Of a stretch of DNA of 28,659 nt, positions 7,956-17,493 are shown one piece after another (position 1 is the first letter of the stretch; each line of letters opens with the position of its first letter). The DNA is taken from the IMG/VR virus record IMGVR_UViG_3300042946_000895, positions 1-28,659 of that record; one strand, given 5' to 3'. The translations under genes and the position numbers were made by a program. The notes beneath the pieces were generated by a model. That model did not search any database, was not told the origin of the DNA, and saw only the letters and a list, made by a program, of their open reading frames with translations. This stretch comes from a virus.

Positions 7956-9733
7956 AGTCATCTGTAATAATTAAGCTAAATGGTGTACAGATTACAGGTC
8001 AAATCAATGGAATTGACAAATTTGACATCACTTATCGCCAAAGTGATGAAGAAGGTATTTTAGTTAAGTCTTACAGTAATGAGCTTACTTTTTATGGAGA
8101 TGGCTATAACATTTTAAAGACAGAGCTTATTGATGATTCTACTGGATATATCAAGGAAGTTAATGCTGAAGTTTATGACGAGTGTTGTGGCACACTTGTT
8201 TTTCAAGGAGTCGTTAGAGGTGATTCTTTAGATTGGTGTGAACCTGAGTGTTGGGTTACTTGTCAAATAGTTGAGAAAATGCCTGAGCTTGATTGCGTAA
8301 AGAGCACCCTTCTTTATGACAATCACGATGGATTTTTAAATCGTCAACAAAAGAAGGTGAGGTATTGCGTTGAGATGCGACCTGACTTTGTAATGCAAGT
8401 AGTTTTACTTCTTTATAGCATTTTAAATCTTGCAATTTATACTGTTTTATTTCCTTTATCACTTGTTGTTGTTGCTATTCAAGCTGCCGCTTATATTGTT
8501 TGTCAAATTGTTTGTGCAATACCTTTTACGGCTTGCAATTCAACGACTTGTCGAGAAGGAGAATGGACAAATCCACAAGGTGCTTTTAGTGAAATAAGTG
8601 GTTGGTTTACCGATTTGCAAAATAGGATGATTCAATGTCAATGGTATCATCCAACGGCATTGGTGCGCGATTACATTCAAAATGTTTGTGATAAATGTGG
8701 GCTTGAATTTGAAAGCTCAATATTAAATGACCCTGCTTCTCCGTATTACAATCTATTGCTTTTCTCAGCACCAGTTCGCAAAGGATATAAGCCAAGTGAA
8801 ACAAATGGTCTTTTGATAAGTGAAAACTTACCAATTGATACTTTGGACACATTGATGCAAAGACACCTCAAGCCTTTATTCAACGCACAGTATTGGATTG
8901 TGGATGGTGTTTTAATTTTTGAGAGAAGAGACTTTTTCCAAAACACAAATACCTGGATTGATGCAGAAGACCTTCTAAATAATGGAAGGATTATCGACAA
9001 TAGAATATGCCTTTCTTGGATTGATGAAAAGAAATATGCCTATGGAAAATATACTTATTTGCAAGATGGTTCTGATTTAATAGGAAATGAGTCTGCTCAA
9101 AATTATAACACTATTGTAGAATGGAATAATCCACCATCACCTGCTCAAGAAGGTGTTATGGAAAACCAATTCCAATCAGGCACTTCTCGCTTTAGAAATG
9201 ACAAAGTAAATTTCGAGTTTTATTACGAAACAAATAGCTGGGTGAATATAGCTATGGGCAATGCAGTATTAAACTCAAGAAATCTTCTTTTGATGTCTCA
9301 GCACACTTCTTTTACTTACAAATTTTTGATTTGGGATTCTTTTTCAGACGATGACAACGCCTTGATTAAGAGAGATTATCCAACATCTTTTACGGGAGGA
9401 AATGTAATTGGAGATGTAGTTCAAGACAATTTTTTTTACATTAACGATACTCCTCTTGACCCAACTAAACTTTTCAATTATCCAATGTGGTTTAACGAGG
9501 ATAATGCAAATAATCTTTACACTTTATTTCATTATATCAATAATCCAAGAGTTCCAGGCAACAAGCTCTATGACTTTAGCTTCACTTTTGATTTTGATTG
9601 TGGTGAATTTTCGTCAATAGATTTTACCAAAAATGTGCGTCTAAAAGTTGGAAACAATATTAAATTTGGTCAGATTAAAGAATTGACAGTAGATTTTGTA
9701 AAACGCACTATCGCAGTAAGGGGTATAGTTTAA
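7952..9733 (+). CDS. tail hub / tail-associated protein (putative)
   Basis: A 593-residue protein directly after the tape measure, where distal tail and hub proteins lie. The N-terminus is beta-rich (KLNGVQITGQINGIDKFDIT). Residues about 285-315 (LDTLMQRHLKPLFNAQYWI then VDGVLIFERRDFF) resemble the hub fold of gp27/Tal proteins, in which a short helix precedes a WxIdg-x-LxF strand pair. Residues 148-195 form an almost uninterrupted hydrophobic stretch containing two possible membrane spans, unusual for a hub. Cys pairs flank it (CCGTL, WCEPECW, NSTTC). Tail location is fairly secure; the hub assignment is an inference. Confidence 0.55.
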   Translation: MKSSVIIKLNGVQITGQINGIDKFDITYRQSDEEGILVKSYSNELTFYGDGYNILKTELIDDSTGYIKEVNAEVYDECCGTLVFQGVVRGDSLDWCEPECWVTCQIVEKMPELDCVKSTLLYDNHDGFLNRQQKKVRYCVEMRPDFVMQVVLLLYSILNLAIYTVLFPLSLVVVAIQAAAYIVCQIVCAIPFTACNSTTCREGEWTNPQGAFSEISGWFTDLQNRMIQCQWYHPTALVRDYIQNVCDKCGLEFESSILNDPASPYYNLLLFSAPVRKGYKPSETNGLLISENLPIDTLDTLMQRHLKPLFNAQYWIVDGVLIFERRDFFQNTNTWIDAEDLLNNGRIIDNRICLSWIDEKKYAYGKYTYLQDGSDLIGNESAQNYNTIVEWNNPPSPAQEGVMENQFQSGTSRFRNDKVNFEFYYETNSWVNIAMGNAVLNSRNLLLMSQHTSFTYKFLIWDSFSDDDNALIKRDYPTSFTGGNVIGDVVQDNFFYINDTPLDPTKLFNYPMWFNEDNANNLYTLFHYINNPRVPGNKLYDFSFTFDFDCGEFSSIDFTKNVRLKVGNNIKFGQIKELTVDFVKRTIAVRGIV

Positions 9734-9745
9734 AAAAGCAAACAG

Positions 9746-12700
9746 ATGAGCATACATAGATTAGTATTAACAGGCGGTTTAAACCCTGAAGAATCAGGTT
9801 TGACCAATGGATTATTATGTGATTGCGAACCTTGTCAATACCCAGTTTTAACTTTTCAGAATCAGCACAATGGTGCGCTAACATTAACAAACATCTTACT
9901 GAATACATCTGCGTATGGTGATGGCATTTATGTTGGTGTAATGGATTTAAACGGCAATCCTATTTCATACCCATATACAGTTTTTGAAGGCCAAACGATA
10001 CAGGTTACACTTGAGGTATGCTTTAATTATAATCCAACGTCTGCCTTTAGAATGACTATGGTTACGGCAGAGCATAATAATGACCTATTTTATAAATTCA
10101 ATACTGAGTGTGTAGAGATAAACGACTTTTTTAGCGCACCTTCAACAAGTTTTGGTGATGTTCCTGCTGATAGCACAGGAAGTGCAACGGTTGGTTTCAC
10201 CAATAACTCAATGGGTGCGTTTAATGTAAATCCAAATTTTCCGACTTGCCCAAGTGGAACTGTTGTAATGAATCCGACAACACTACTTGTTCAGCCAGGT
10301 GATAGTGTTGATTTAGAGTTTTTATGGACACCGCAAAACGTAGGGGATATACTTAATTGCGCTGCTTCTATTTGTAATGGTTCTGTCGGTTTAACAGGAA
10401 CTGCAATAGCAGGAGGTGCAATACACCGCATTGAAATTATTGATGGTGGATTAGACCCAAATACAACAAACTATCTTGCATGTTGTCAACCTTGCCAAAG
10501 CACATTTGTAACATTTCAGAACACCCATAATACACCTCTAACTCTTAATGACTTTTTCATAACGGATGCAGGAAGTGGTGTCAATGTTTCGTTTGTTAAT
10601 TTCTTCTCACCGCCACCATCATGGCCTACAATGAATCCTGGTGAAACTGTCATTTTTAAGTTTGATGTTTGTTGGGATGGGGTTACAGACCCATTGTCAT
10701 CGTGGACTTTCATGTTAAACACGCTTGAGCATGGAGATGAGCTGCCATACACATTCAATATGGAATGTGCTGATTTGCAATCAATGTTCAGCTCTACGAT
10801 ATTTGATTTTACAGATTCTTTAATAAACACAACCAACACAAGGACAATCACGTTCAATAATCAAACGATTGGAACTCTTGCTATTGACTTGGGTGTTACA
10901 AGTTGTGGAAGTATTGACCCCATTCAAGTACCTAATCCAAAATTTATATTATATGGTACGGTAGGCAGTATTGATGTAACATGGACTCCGACAGACCCAG
11001 CAGATTTTATTTCTTGTGGTTCTTCTTGGTGTGATGTGAATTTTGATTTTACAGGAACTGTTGTAGAAGAGCCTTGTGATTGTCTTTGTTGCTTGGATAT
11101 TGAAATTCAAACTGAAAACAATTATCTCCCGCCTGTAAGCGGATTTTGTGCAAGTGACATTCTATACAGCTCAGCGAGTTTCTTAGAACAAAAAACTGTT
11201 GTATTTAAACTGAAGTATCAAGCGGGATTAATTACTGGTTGGAACATTCAGTTCAACCCTGCTCTTTACACCTTTGATTGTGTAGCTCCTTTTGATGGAA
11301 CAGCTAATTTCCCTGTTAGATATTATTTCCAATACCTATCAGGACAACATGCCGATGGAGTAGCTCAGCCAATGACTTTGCTTGGAGTTACATCCAATGC
11401 TATGAGTTTAAAAAATTGGGAAGTAAATTTTAGGCCTATCAATGCGGCTAATGGAACTTTCAATATTGAATTTACTTTTTATGTGATTGAAGATTATGAA
11501 AATTTTATTGAAAACATTATTTGGCCTAACTCAAACAAACTAAAGCGTACTACTCTTTCAGAAACGACAGACTGGACAAATAGTCTTCCTTCTGTTTACA
11601 ATAGCAATAAAAAGTTCATACAGGGAGCGTTTTTGATGACTGACCCAGGCACTATTGTAAATGATTCTCCTTTTAAGTGCCTTACTTATACGTGCTCAAA
11701 CTTTGCTGCAAGATTTTACAATAAAGGAATTAATAACGGAACAGCTGAGTTCTTGAACCCTTCATTTACTCTTTCAAGACAAGGAAATACTGTTACTGAT
11801 TTTTCTGTGTTCCAAAACACAAAGGTTCAGTTTGAAATTAATGTTCCATCAACTTACGGAACATCTACTCCTACTGTTATCTTCCATTTATTTAATACAA
11901 GTAATGAGGACAACACGGTTGACTTCTTTACTTCATCAGATTCTTCGAGATATAGAGTTTTAACATACCCAGGAACAGGTGTTTTGAATAATCACTTCGT
12001 TCGACCTGGAGCAACAGGGGTTTCAAGTGGTGGATGGATATTCTATTTGCATGTTGACACCAACTTAAACCCAGCTTCTTCTTATAGAGTTGCGGCTATC
12101 GTTTATGGCTCTAACGGAACTATGGTTAATACTTTTATTTCTGATGAAATAAGGGTTACTCGTTATCCCGATATGGATTGTGATTGCTATCCTGAAATCA
12201 ATTCTACTTTCTCTCAATATTGGAGAAATCACGATGTTGATTGCTTCCATCCTGTTGGCAAGGAGAGAATTGGACATTCGGTTAGTATTACATCAGGTGA
12301 TTTCCCTGCGTGTATGGCTGATTTAGGGTTATTCCTAACCGATTGGAGAAGTCAACTGCAATCTGTTCGTTTGAACATTTACAAGCGAAAGGAAAACTTT
12401 CCAGCAAACAATAAGACTACGTTCTTCCAATATCAAACGCATTATTCTATCAGAAACAATGCTTTTGCAGGAAACTTTGAAAATCTCAATAACTTAATTG
12501 TTGCTGATACGGGTGCTAATGAGGTTATAGCTTCTATAACAAATATCCGTGTACCTTGGGAATTGATTCCTTTTAGCGGTGGACAAGTATTGGTTGCGCC
12601 AACAGATGAGTACATGAACAGGTCTCCTGTTGGATTCTTAGCAAGTGGTTACATTGCAACTAACAATGTTGTTCAGAGTTGGGTTGGACAAGATGTTTAT

Positions 12701-13588
12701 TTTGAATACATCTTTACTTTTAATCTAAGACCTCAAGTAGCAGAAACATTCCTTTGGAATTTAGTAAAATCTTATAAGGTAAACGCCATTGATTTTGAGC
12801 CAGCTAACTCAGGCTTTGACCAAGTAATAACGGATGTTACTATTGAAGGCCTTGATAAGGTAACAGGATTATATGTTGCTATTGAAGCACCAATTTGCTT
12901 CTCCGATTGGGATGCTATTAGACTAACTTATCAAGCCGACAGAGAAGGTAACTTTATCTTCTTCATGGAAAAAGAGCCTTTTGGAATAGGCACTCTTGTT
13001 GAGAATAACGAAGCATTGAGCCAAACTGGAATGACAGAGCTTTCAAATCCGCTTGTACTTTCAATGGACACATCCTTTGACCCTGTTACGTTTACAGCTT
13101 CAGTTATTTTGGATGCTCCAAACTTTGAAAATGCTGTTTATCGTTTTTGCGGATATATTAGTTCGCCTGATGCGGCTGCTATATGTGAGTATTTCTTAGA
13201 CCATCGCTATCAATCAGGTAGTACTGGAATTTCAATGCCAGCAATTACAACTGGTGACACATTCCAACTCACATTCAATGCCGCAACAACTAACCGATAC
13301 CTATACGCATATACAAGAATAGGAGAAACCCCATATCCCGTGGTTGGTGAAACGTATGTTTTTGAATACTCATTTAGCGTTGCAACTACGCGAATAGTAG
13401 AGATTTGGTTTGGTCAATTTGGATATTCAGGCACACCACAAGTCACATTACCAATAGGCTCAACATCAGGAAGTGTAACTTTTGTTTGGGGTAGCGGAAC
13501 TCAAGGGCAATGGACAATAAGAGTTACATCGGGAACTAACATGACTACCGTTGGTAGCTTTAAAATTGGAAACGCATTATGCCCATAA
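9746..13588 (+). CDS. large tail fibre / receptor-binding protein with ASH-like modules
   Basis: A 1280-residue beta-rich protein after the hub. Residues 3-225 and 226-450 are a tandem duplication: each copy opens with IHR, a GGL-P turn and a CxC/CC-x2-C knot, followed by an Ig-like sandwich, and closes with W-T-P and a short Cys pair before a TGT strand, as in ASPM-SPD2-Hydin-like domains. A Cys cluster (CDCLCC) ends the second copy. Residues 450-1180 are novel beta structure. The last 110 residues (VGETYVFEYSF ... VGSFKIGNALCP) resemble a jelly-roll carbohydrate-binding domain. Size, position and domain make-up suggest a host-binding fibre. Confidence 0.7.
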   Translation: MSIHRLVLTGGLNPEESGLTNGLLCDCEPCQYPVLTFQNQHNGALTLTNILLNTSAYGDGIYVGVMDLNGNPISYPYTVFEGQTIQVTLEVCFNYNPTSAFRMTMVTAEHNNDLFYKFNTECVEINDFFSAPSTSFGDVPADSTGSATVGFTNNSMGAFNVNPNFPTCPSGTVVMNPTTLLVQPGDSVDLEFLWTPQNVGDILNCAASICNGSVGLTGTAIAGGAIHRIEIIDGGLDPNTTNYLACCQPCQSTFVTFQNTHNTPLTLNDFFITDAGSGVNVSFVNFFSPPPSWPTMNPGETVIFKFDVCWDGVTDPLSSWTFMLNTLEHGDELPYTFNMECADLQSMFSSTIFDFTDSLINTTNTRTITFNNQTIGTLAIDLGVTSCGSIDPIQVPNPKFILYGTVGSIDVTWTPTDPADFISCGSSWCDVNFDFTGTVVEEPCDCLCCLDIEIQTENNYLPPVSGFCASDILYSSASFLEQKTVVFKLKYQAGLITGWNIQFNPALYTFDCVAPFDGTANFPVRYYFQYLSGQHADGVAQPMTLLGVTSNAMSLKNWEVNFRPINAANGTFNIEFTFYVIEDYENFIENIIWPNSNKLKRTTLSETTDWTNSLPSVYNSNKKFIQGAFLMTDPGTIVNDSPFKCLTYTCSNFAARFYNKGINNGTAEFLNPSFTLSRQGNTVTDFSVFQNTKVQFEINVPSTYGTSTPTVIFHLFNTSNEDNTVDFFTSSDSSRYRVLTYPGTGVLNNHFVRPGATGVSSGGWIFYLHVDTNLNPASSYRVAAIVYGSNGTMVNTFISDEIRVTRYPDMDCDCYPEINSTFSQYWRNHDVDCFHPVGKERIGHSVSITSGDFPACMADLGLFLTDWRSQLQSVRLNIYKRKENFPANNKTTFFQYQTHYSIRNNAFAGNFENLNNLIVADTGANEVIASITNIRVPWELIPFSGGQVLVAPTDEYMNRSPVGFLASGYIATNNVVQSWVGQDVYFEYIFTFNLRPQVAETFLWNLVKSYKVNAIDFEPANSGFDQVITDVTIEGLDKVTGLYVAIEAPICFSDWDAIRLTYQADREGNFIFFMEKEPFGIGTLVENNEALSQTGMTELSNPLVLSMDTSFDPVTFTASVILDAPNFENAVYRFCGYISSPDAAAICEYFLDHRYQSGSTGISMPAITTGDTFQLTFNAATTNRYLYAYTRIGETPYPVVGETYVFEYSFSVATTRIVEIWFGQFGYSGTPQVTLPIGSTSGSVTFVWGSGTQGQWTIRVTSGTNMTTVGSFKIGNALCP
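9752..11089 (+). repeat. tandem duplication inside the fibre gene (two modules)
   Basis: Codons 3-225 and 226 to about 448 encode two diverged copies of one module. Paired landmarks include IHRLVL/IHRIEI, EPCQ/QPCQ, FQNQHN/FQNTHN, LTNILL/LNDFFI, ECVEINDFF/ECADLQSMF and WTPQNVGD/WTPTDPAD. The DNA has diverged well beyond simple repeat length, so this is an old duplication. Confidence 0.8.
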
Positions 13589-13594
13589 AACAAT

Positions 13595-13602
13595 TATCTT
13601 TG
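13595..13602 (+). promoter_or_regulatory. Bacteroidetes -7 promoter element, near-leaderless
   Basis: TATCTTTG within AATTATCTTTG, the same 11 bases as at 114-124. It lies between the fibre stop at 13588 and the ATG at 13607, leaving four bases before the start codon. Since transcription starts several bases after this box, the transcript would be leaderless or begin at the ATG. Confidence 0.6.
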
Positions 13603-13606
13603 AAAT

Positions 13607-14662
13607 ATGGAATTATTCGATAGTTATTCAAAAGAAAATGCGTTTTATTGCGATATAACAGGTATCTGTTATTTTAACGACCCAAATTCTCGTATCTATT
13701 GCCATGAACTTACAAATATTTGTGGTGTATGCGGAAATTTGATTGCAACAAACGGCCTTGTTCTTTGTAATTGTGACGATAGTTGGAACTGCAATCTTTG
13801 CGGTAACGACTTGCCGTTTTGGATTCCATACGAAGATAATGACACATTTGATTTTCAGTTTCATCAACCTGATGAGATTACTGGAGTTGAGTGCATGAAT
13901 AATTGGCTTCCATATAATCTTTTAAGCCCAACAAATACAGCTTTTGCCACTTTTGAGATATTGACTTGCTGTGATGACACTCCTCTGACAATAACAGAAG
14001 AGATGTTGGATATAATAGCCCCAAAGAGATATGTTGGAAGCTATACAATCACAGACTATTCAGGCAATGAGAAGCAAAATCCAATTCAGATGATTCGCTT
14101 CAATCTTGAGGCAATCAGATTGTTCTTGGAAGCTGAAGGTCTTGAAAACTGTTTTTATTTCAGATTTGTATTTACAAATACAAGAGTTTGCTTGCCGCTT
14201 ACTGAATCAAGTTCGTCTTTCTGCTCAGAGCCTTTCAGATACTACGATTGTAATAAAAAAGCAACCGTTTTAATTGAATCAATCTACCCAAAACAAGATT
14301 GCTTCGATATGTATTTTGGAAATAACTTTAGCGGATTAGATTATTTTGAATATTCAAATAGAATCAGAGTTCCAGGTTACTTTGAGCAAGCAAGTTTTAA
14401 CATAACAAAAGAGGTAATTAATACAACTCTAAAGACTGTAATGAGTCAACAGAGTGAGATTTGGCAATTGAAAACAACTCACTTGCCTCAATCTTTTGTT
14501 AAAAACTTAGTAAATATTTTGTCAGGAAGGAATGTTTATGTCAATGGAGAAGAATATCAAGTGCAAGGCGACATAAACAGAAACAACGAAACTGGCTTGC
14601 AATGGTATTTGGAAGTTAATTTTGAAAAAATTGATTGTAGTAAATCACTTACTTGCGAATGA
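13607..14662 (+). CDS. zinc-ribbon-like virion protein (unknown role)
   Basis: A 351-residue protein I cannot place in a named family. The first 70 residues contain nine cysteines (15, 21, 32, 39, 42, 54, 56, 62, 65), including two CxxCGN knuckles (CGVCGN and CNLCGN), which looks like one or two zinc ribbons. The rest is mixed alpha/beta with scattered cysteines, ending VNFEKIDCSKSLTCE. It is followed by the portal with an ATGA overlap and has its own promoter. Lying between fibre and portal it is most likely a baseplate or tail protein, but nothing decides this. Confidence 0.55.
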   Translation: MELFDSYSKENAFYCDITGICYFNDPNSRIYCHELTNICGVCGNLIATNGLVLCNCDDSWNCNLCGNDLPFWIPYEDNDTFDFQFHQPDEITGVECMNNWLPYNLLSPTNTAFATFEILTCCDDTPLTITEEMLDIIAPKRYVGSYTITDYSGNEKQNPIQMIRFNLEAIRLFLEAEGLENCFYFRFVFTNTRVCLPLTESSSSFCSEPFRYYDCNKKATVLIESIYPKQDCFDMYFGNNFSGLDYFEYSNRIRVPGYFEQASFNITKEVINTTLKTVMSQQSEIWQLKTTHLPQSFVKNLVNILSGRNVYVNGEEYQVQGDINRNNETGLQWYLEVNFEKIDCSKSLTCE

Positions 14663-16407
14663 TAACAATTGAAGATATAAATGTAATCTTGACTGATAGG
14701 AAATATCGTCCTGATTACTACCCTGAGTGGGAGCATGTTCGTGAAACAATGTTCGTCCATACAAGAGGAAAAAAGCCTGGTAAAATCCTTACCGAGCGCA
14801 GACCAAATGAAGACCCTGAAATAAAGAGATACCGCGAGATGATATATGAGCCAATTACCAAAGGCTCAATTCAGAAGGCGATAGACAAACTTTATCGGAT
14901 ATTCCAAAATGCAAACTTCTCAATTCAGGTTAGCGATGAACTGAATGCTTATTTGAGTACAGTAAAGTTCCACGAGAATTTCTTTTACTCATACATTCAG
15001 AAGTTTGTCGTTCCACGAATGATTGAAGACCCTAACGGATGGATTGTTTGGATTCCAACTGGTGAGGGCTTGACAAATCCATCTATAAAGGTAGATGTTG
15101 AACCATTGATTGTCGGAACAGACCAAATAAAGTACATTGACCGCTATTCTATCACTTGGATTGACTACAAAGAGAAAAGCAGAATCAAGAAGTCAAACAA
15201 GATGGTCGATGAGGGATTGGTGTATTACACGATGACCACAGATACTTTCTATAAGCACGTTCAATATGGTGATGATAGAAAGTTGCAGTTTGAGATTATC
15301 CCTATTTACGTTCACAATATTGGCAAAGTTCCAGGTTGTGTACTTGGTGGTGACTTGACTCCTGAGAAATACTTTGAGTCTTATTTTAGTGCGTTTGTGC
15401 CTTTTGCAAATGAGGCAATTCGCCAATACTCTGATTGGCAAGGAGTTATGACTACATCCGCGTTCCCATATCGGGAAGAAGTGGGTGAAACTTGTGACGC
15501 GAAGGGATGCCGTGACGGTATTATCTACGATTCAGAGAATGAAGAACACGACCTTTGCAGACGATGTAACGGAACGGGCAAGATTGTTTCTCGCTCACCT
15601 TTTGGTGTGTTCATCAGAGAAAGAGGCAATGCTGCATTCTCAGGAGAATCATCAAGCGAACCTTTGATAAGATTTGTCACTCCGCCAGTTGATATTATTC
15701 AGTATTCAGGTGATGCCTGGCAAACTTTGCTCAAGAAAGCTGAAGACGCTTTGCACTTGAATGTAATTGACGAGGCACAGAGCGGTGTGGCTAAGATTAT
15801 TGACAGAGAAGATTCATTTGCTCAGCTGACCAAGATTAGCAACAACATCTTTGATGAAATAATCTATAAGTCACTTGTTTATATTGAGGCTTATCGCAAT
15901 GTAACAAATCCTCAAGCACCAAATATCATCAAGCCTATTTCCTTCTCAATGAAGACAGAATGGGATTTGATGCAAGAGATTATCAATCTTACTGACCGCA
16001 ATGCACCCGTTTCTTTCCTTATTGAGACTACAAAAGACTTGGCAAGAAAGCGTTTCAGCGGTAATAAGGCTGTATCTCGTTTGGTAGAGGTGCTTGTAAG
16101 CTATGACCCTATTTATACCATCAGCGCAAAGGATAAGATTTCTATGATGCAGAGTGGTATAATTGAGAAGGAAGATGTGCTTAAATCACTTCACGCTTAC
16201 AAGGCTTTGACAACAATAGTTGCTCAAAATGGAACTACTATCCTGGAAGAGCCTTTGAGTGACATCTTCGCAATGATTGATGCTTTCTTAGCACCTATGA
16301 TTTCTGAAGAAACAAGCGGTGATTCTGATGATGATATGAGTTCAAACGGTCAGTCAAACATGGATTCAGATAGCTCGGAAGACGATTTGCCATCAAACAA
16401 CAATTAA
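14659..16407 (+). CDS. portal protein with zinc-ribbon insertion
   Basis: Dodecameric DNA gate at the capsid vertex; 582 residues from the ATG that overlaps the previous stop as ATGA (a TTG six bases upstream is less likely). Portal-like features include an N-terminal helical region (ITKGSIQKAIDKLYRIFQN), a mixed core and a late helical segment, followed by an acidic Ser/Asp-rich tail (SGDSDDDMSSN). The unusual part is at 279-303: C-x4-C-x15-C-x2-C ending CNGTG, a DnaJ-like zinc-binding knuckle set into the middle of the protein. The scaffold and capsid genes follow at once, supporting the call. Confidence 0.75.
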   Translation: MITIEDINVILTDRKYRPDYYPEWEHVRETMFVHTRGKKPGKILTERRPNEDPEIKRYREMIYEPITKGSIQKAIDKLYRIFQNANFSIQVSDELNAYLSTVKFHENFFYSYIQKFVVPRMIEDPNGWIVWIPTGEGLTNPSIKVDVEPLIVGTDQIKYIDRYSITWIDYKEKSRIKKSNKMVDEGLVYYTMTTDTFYKHVQYGDDRKLQFEIIPIYVHNIGKVPGCVLGGDLTPEKYFESYFSAFVPFANEAIRQYSDWQGVMTTSAFPYREEVGETCDAKGCRDGIIYDSENEEHDLCRRCNGTGKIVSRSPFGVFIRERGNAAFSGESSSEPLIRFVTPPVDIIQYSGDAWQTLLKKAEDALHLNVIDEAQSGVAKIIDREDSFAQLTKISNNIFDEIIYKSLVYIEAYRNVTNPQAPNIIKPISFSMKTEWDLMQEIINLTDRNAPVSFLIETTKDLARKRFSGNKAVSRLVEVLVSYDPIYTISAKDKISMMQSGIIEKEDVLKSLHAYKALTTIVAQNGTTILEEPLSDIFAMIDAFLAPMISEETSGDSDDDMSSNGQSNMDSDSSEDDLPSNNN

Positions 16408-16416
16408 TTATATTTG
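16386..16416 (+). promoter_or_regulatory. complete Bacteroidetes promoter (TTTG-N19-TATATTTG)
   Basis: TTTG at 16386-16389 and TATATTTG at 16409-16416 are spaced by exactly 19 bases, a full match to the Bacteroidetes -33/-7 consensus. It begins inside the 3' end of the portal gene and drives the small linker gene at 16431, scaffold and possibly the capsid gene. Fourteen bases separate the -7 box from the ATG. Confidence 0.75.
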
Positions 16417-16430
16417 TAAAAAATTAAACA

Positions 16431-16673
16431 ATGAACAAGATTAAAGTTTTAAATGTCAAGACGGGCAAGGTCGCTGTGATGACCAAATTTGCCGTTGACC
16501 AGCTAAAGAAGGGTGGTCTGTTTAAGAATTTTGAGATTCTAACCGACAAGCCTGCCCCTGCCCAACCTAAGCCCGTCATTAATGATGAAGTAGTTGAAGA
16601 TACCTACGTGGATATTGATGAGACTGTTTCTGAAGAAGGCGAAACCAAGCGCACATATCGTAAACGTAAATAA
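16431..16673 (+). CDS. small protein between portal and scaffold
   Basis: An 80-residue protein with a compact N-terminal half (MNKIKVLNVKTGKVAVMTKF ... QLKKGGLFKNFEIL) and a disordered Pro/Glu-rich tail ending TKRTYRKRK. I do not recognise it by name. It sits between portal and scaffold behind the best promoter of the window, and is followed nine bases later by the scaffold. The basic end could contact DNA or the portal. Its role is unknown. Confidence 0.65.
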   Translation: MNKIKVLNVKTGKVAVMTKFAVDQLKKGGLFKNFEILTDKPAPAQPKPVINDEVVEDTYVDIDETVSEEGETKRTYRKRK

Positions 16674-16681
16674 ACAACAAC

Positions 16682-17491
16682 ATGAAGAACATTGAATCAT
16701 TTTTAAAGAAAATCGGAGTTCCATCGTCTACAATCGCCAAACTTTCGGCAGATGAAGAGGTGGATATTGAACCGTTTGTGAATAGCTACAAATCATCAAT
16801 GCAAGATGTTTTTTCTAACGACCCTTCTTTTATTCAGCCAATCAAAGACGAAGTTCGGGGTACTGAACTCTCAAAGATGGAGCACAAGATTAAAAAGACT
16901 TTTTCGCTTTCTAACGAAGAAGTAAAAGACAAAAGGTTTGACGAAATAATCAATCTTGCTTTTGAAAAGATGCGTAGCACACCTTCAGAGGGTGCTGAAG
17001 AGATGCAAAATAAACTGATTGAACTCACCAAAGAGAACAAGCGTCTTTTGGAAGAGGTTATTCCCGCAAAGGAGAATGAATCACAATCAGCTATTAAGCA
17101 ATTTAAAAAGTCAAATGTTTTGCGTTCAACACTTGCAAAGCGTGATTTGATTGTGAAGCCTGAGGCTATTTTGCCAGCTATTGAGAGTTATTTATCGTCA
17201 AAATACGATTATGATGTGCTTGATAGTGGTGAAATTGAGGTAAAAACTAAAAATGGTTTAAAACCTTTGAACCAAGATGGCACAAAATCTATTACCTTTG
17301 ATGAATTGATTGATAATCACTTGTCTGAACTGCAAGTGGTAAAACAATCAAACGCAGGAACTGCTGCTCCACAAGGTCAAGCACCAAAGCCAGCAAGTCC
17401 TGAAGCACCAAAATTCAACCTGCCTCACTTACAGAAGGCGCAAGCTAATGCAGAGCGTCTTCAGTCAATGAAGGTATTTGGTAAAGAATAA
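16682..17491 (+). CDS. capsid scaffolding protein
   Basis: Predicted internal scaffold that guides prohead assembly and is removed before packaging. It is 269 residues, highly charged and helical, with a coiled-coil-like centre (MQNKLIELTKENKRLLEEV), a small mixed region, and a Pro/Ala/Gln linker near 225-242 (APQGQAPKPASPEAPK) before a basic C-terminal helix that could bind capsid protein. No protease motif is visible here or elsewhere in the window. Its place directly before the capsid gene supports the call. Confidence 0.75.
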   Translation: MKNIESFLKKIGVPSSTIAKLSADEEVDIEPFVNSYKSSMQDVFSNDPSFIQPIKDEVRGTELSKMEHKIKKTFSLSNEEVKDKRFDEIINLAFEKMRSTPSEGAEEMQNKLIELTKENKRLLEEVIPAKENESQSAIKQFKKSNVLRSTLAKRDLIVKPEAILPAIESYLSSKYDYDVLDSGEIEVKTKNGLKPLNQDGTKSITFDELIDNHLSELQVVKQSNAGTAAPQGQAPKPASPEAPKFNLPHLQKAQANAERLQSMKVFGKE

Positions 17492-17493
17492 AA

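Noticed and set aside
10516-12277. Antisense open frames within the fibre gene
   Set aside because: They are opposite a clear coding frame, with no family-like features or start context.
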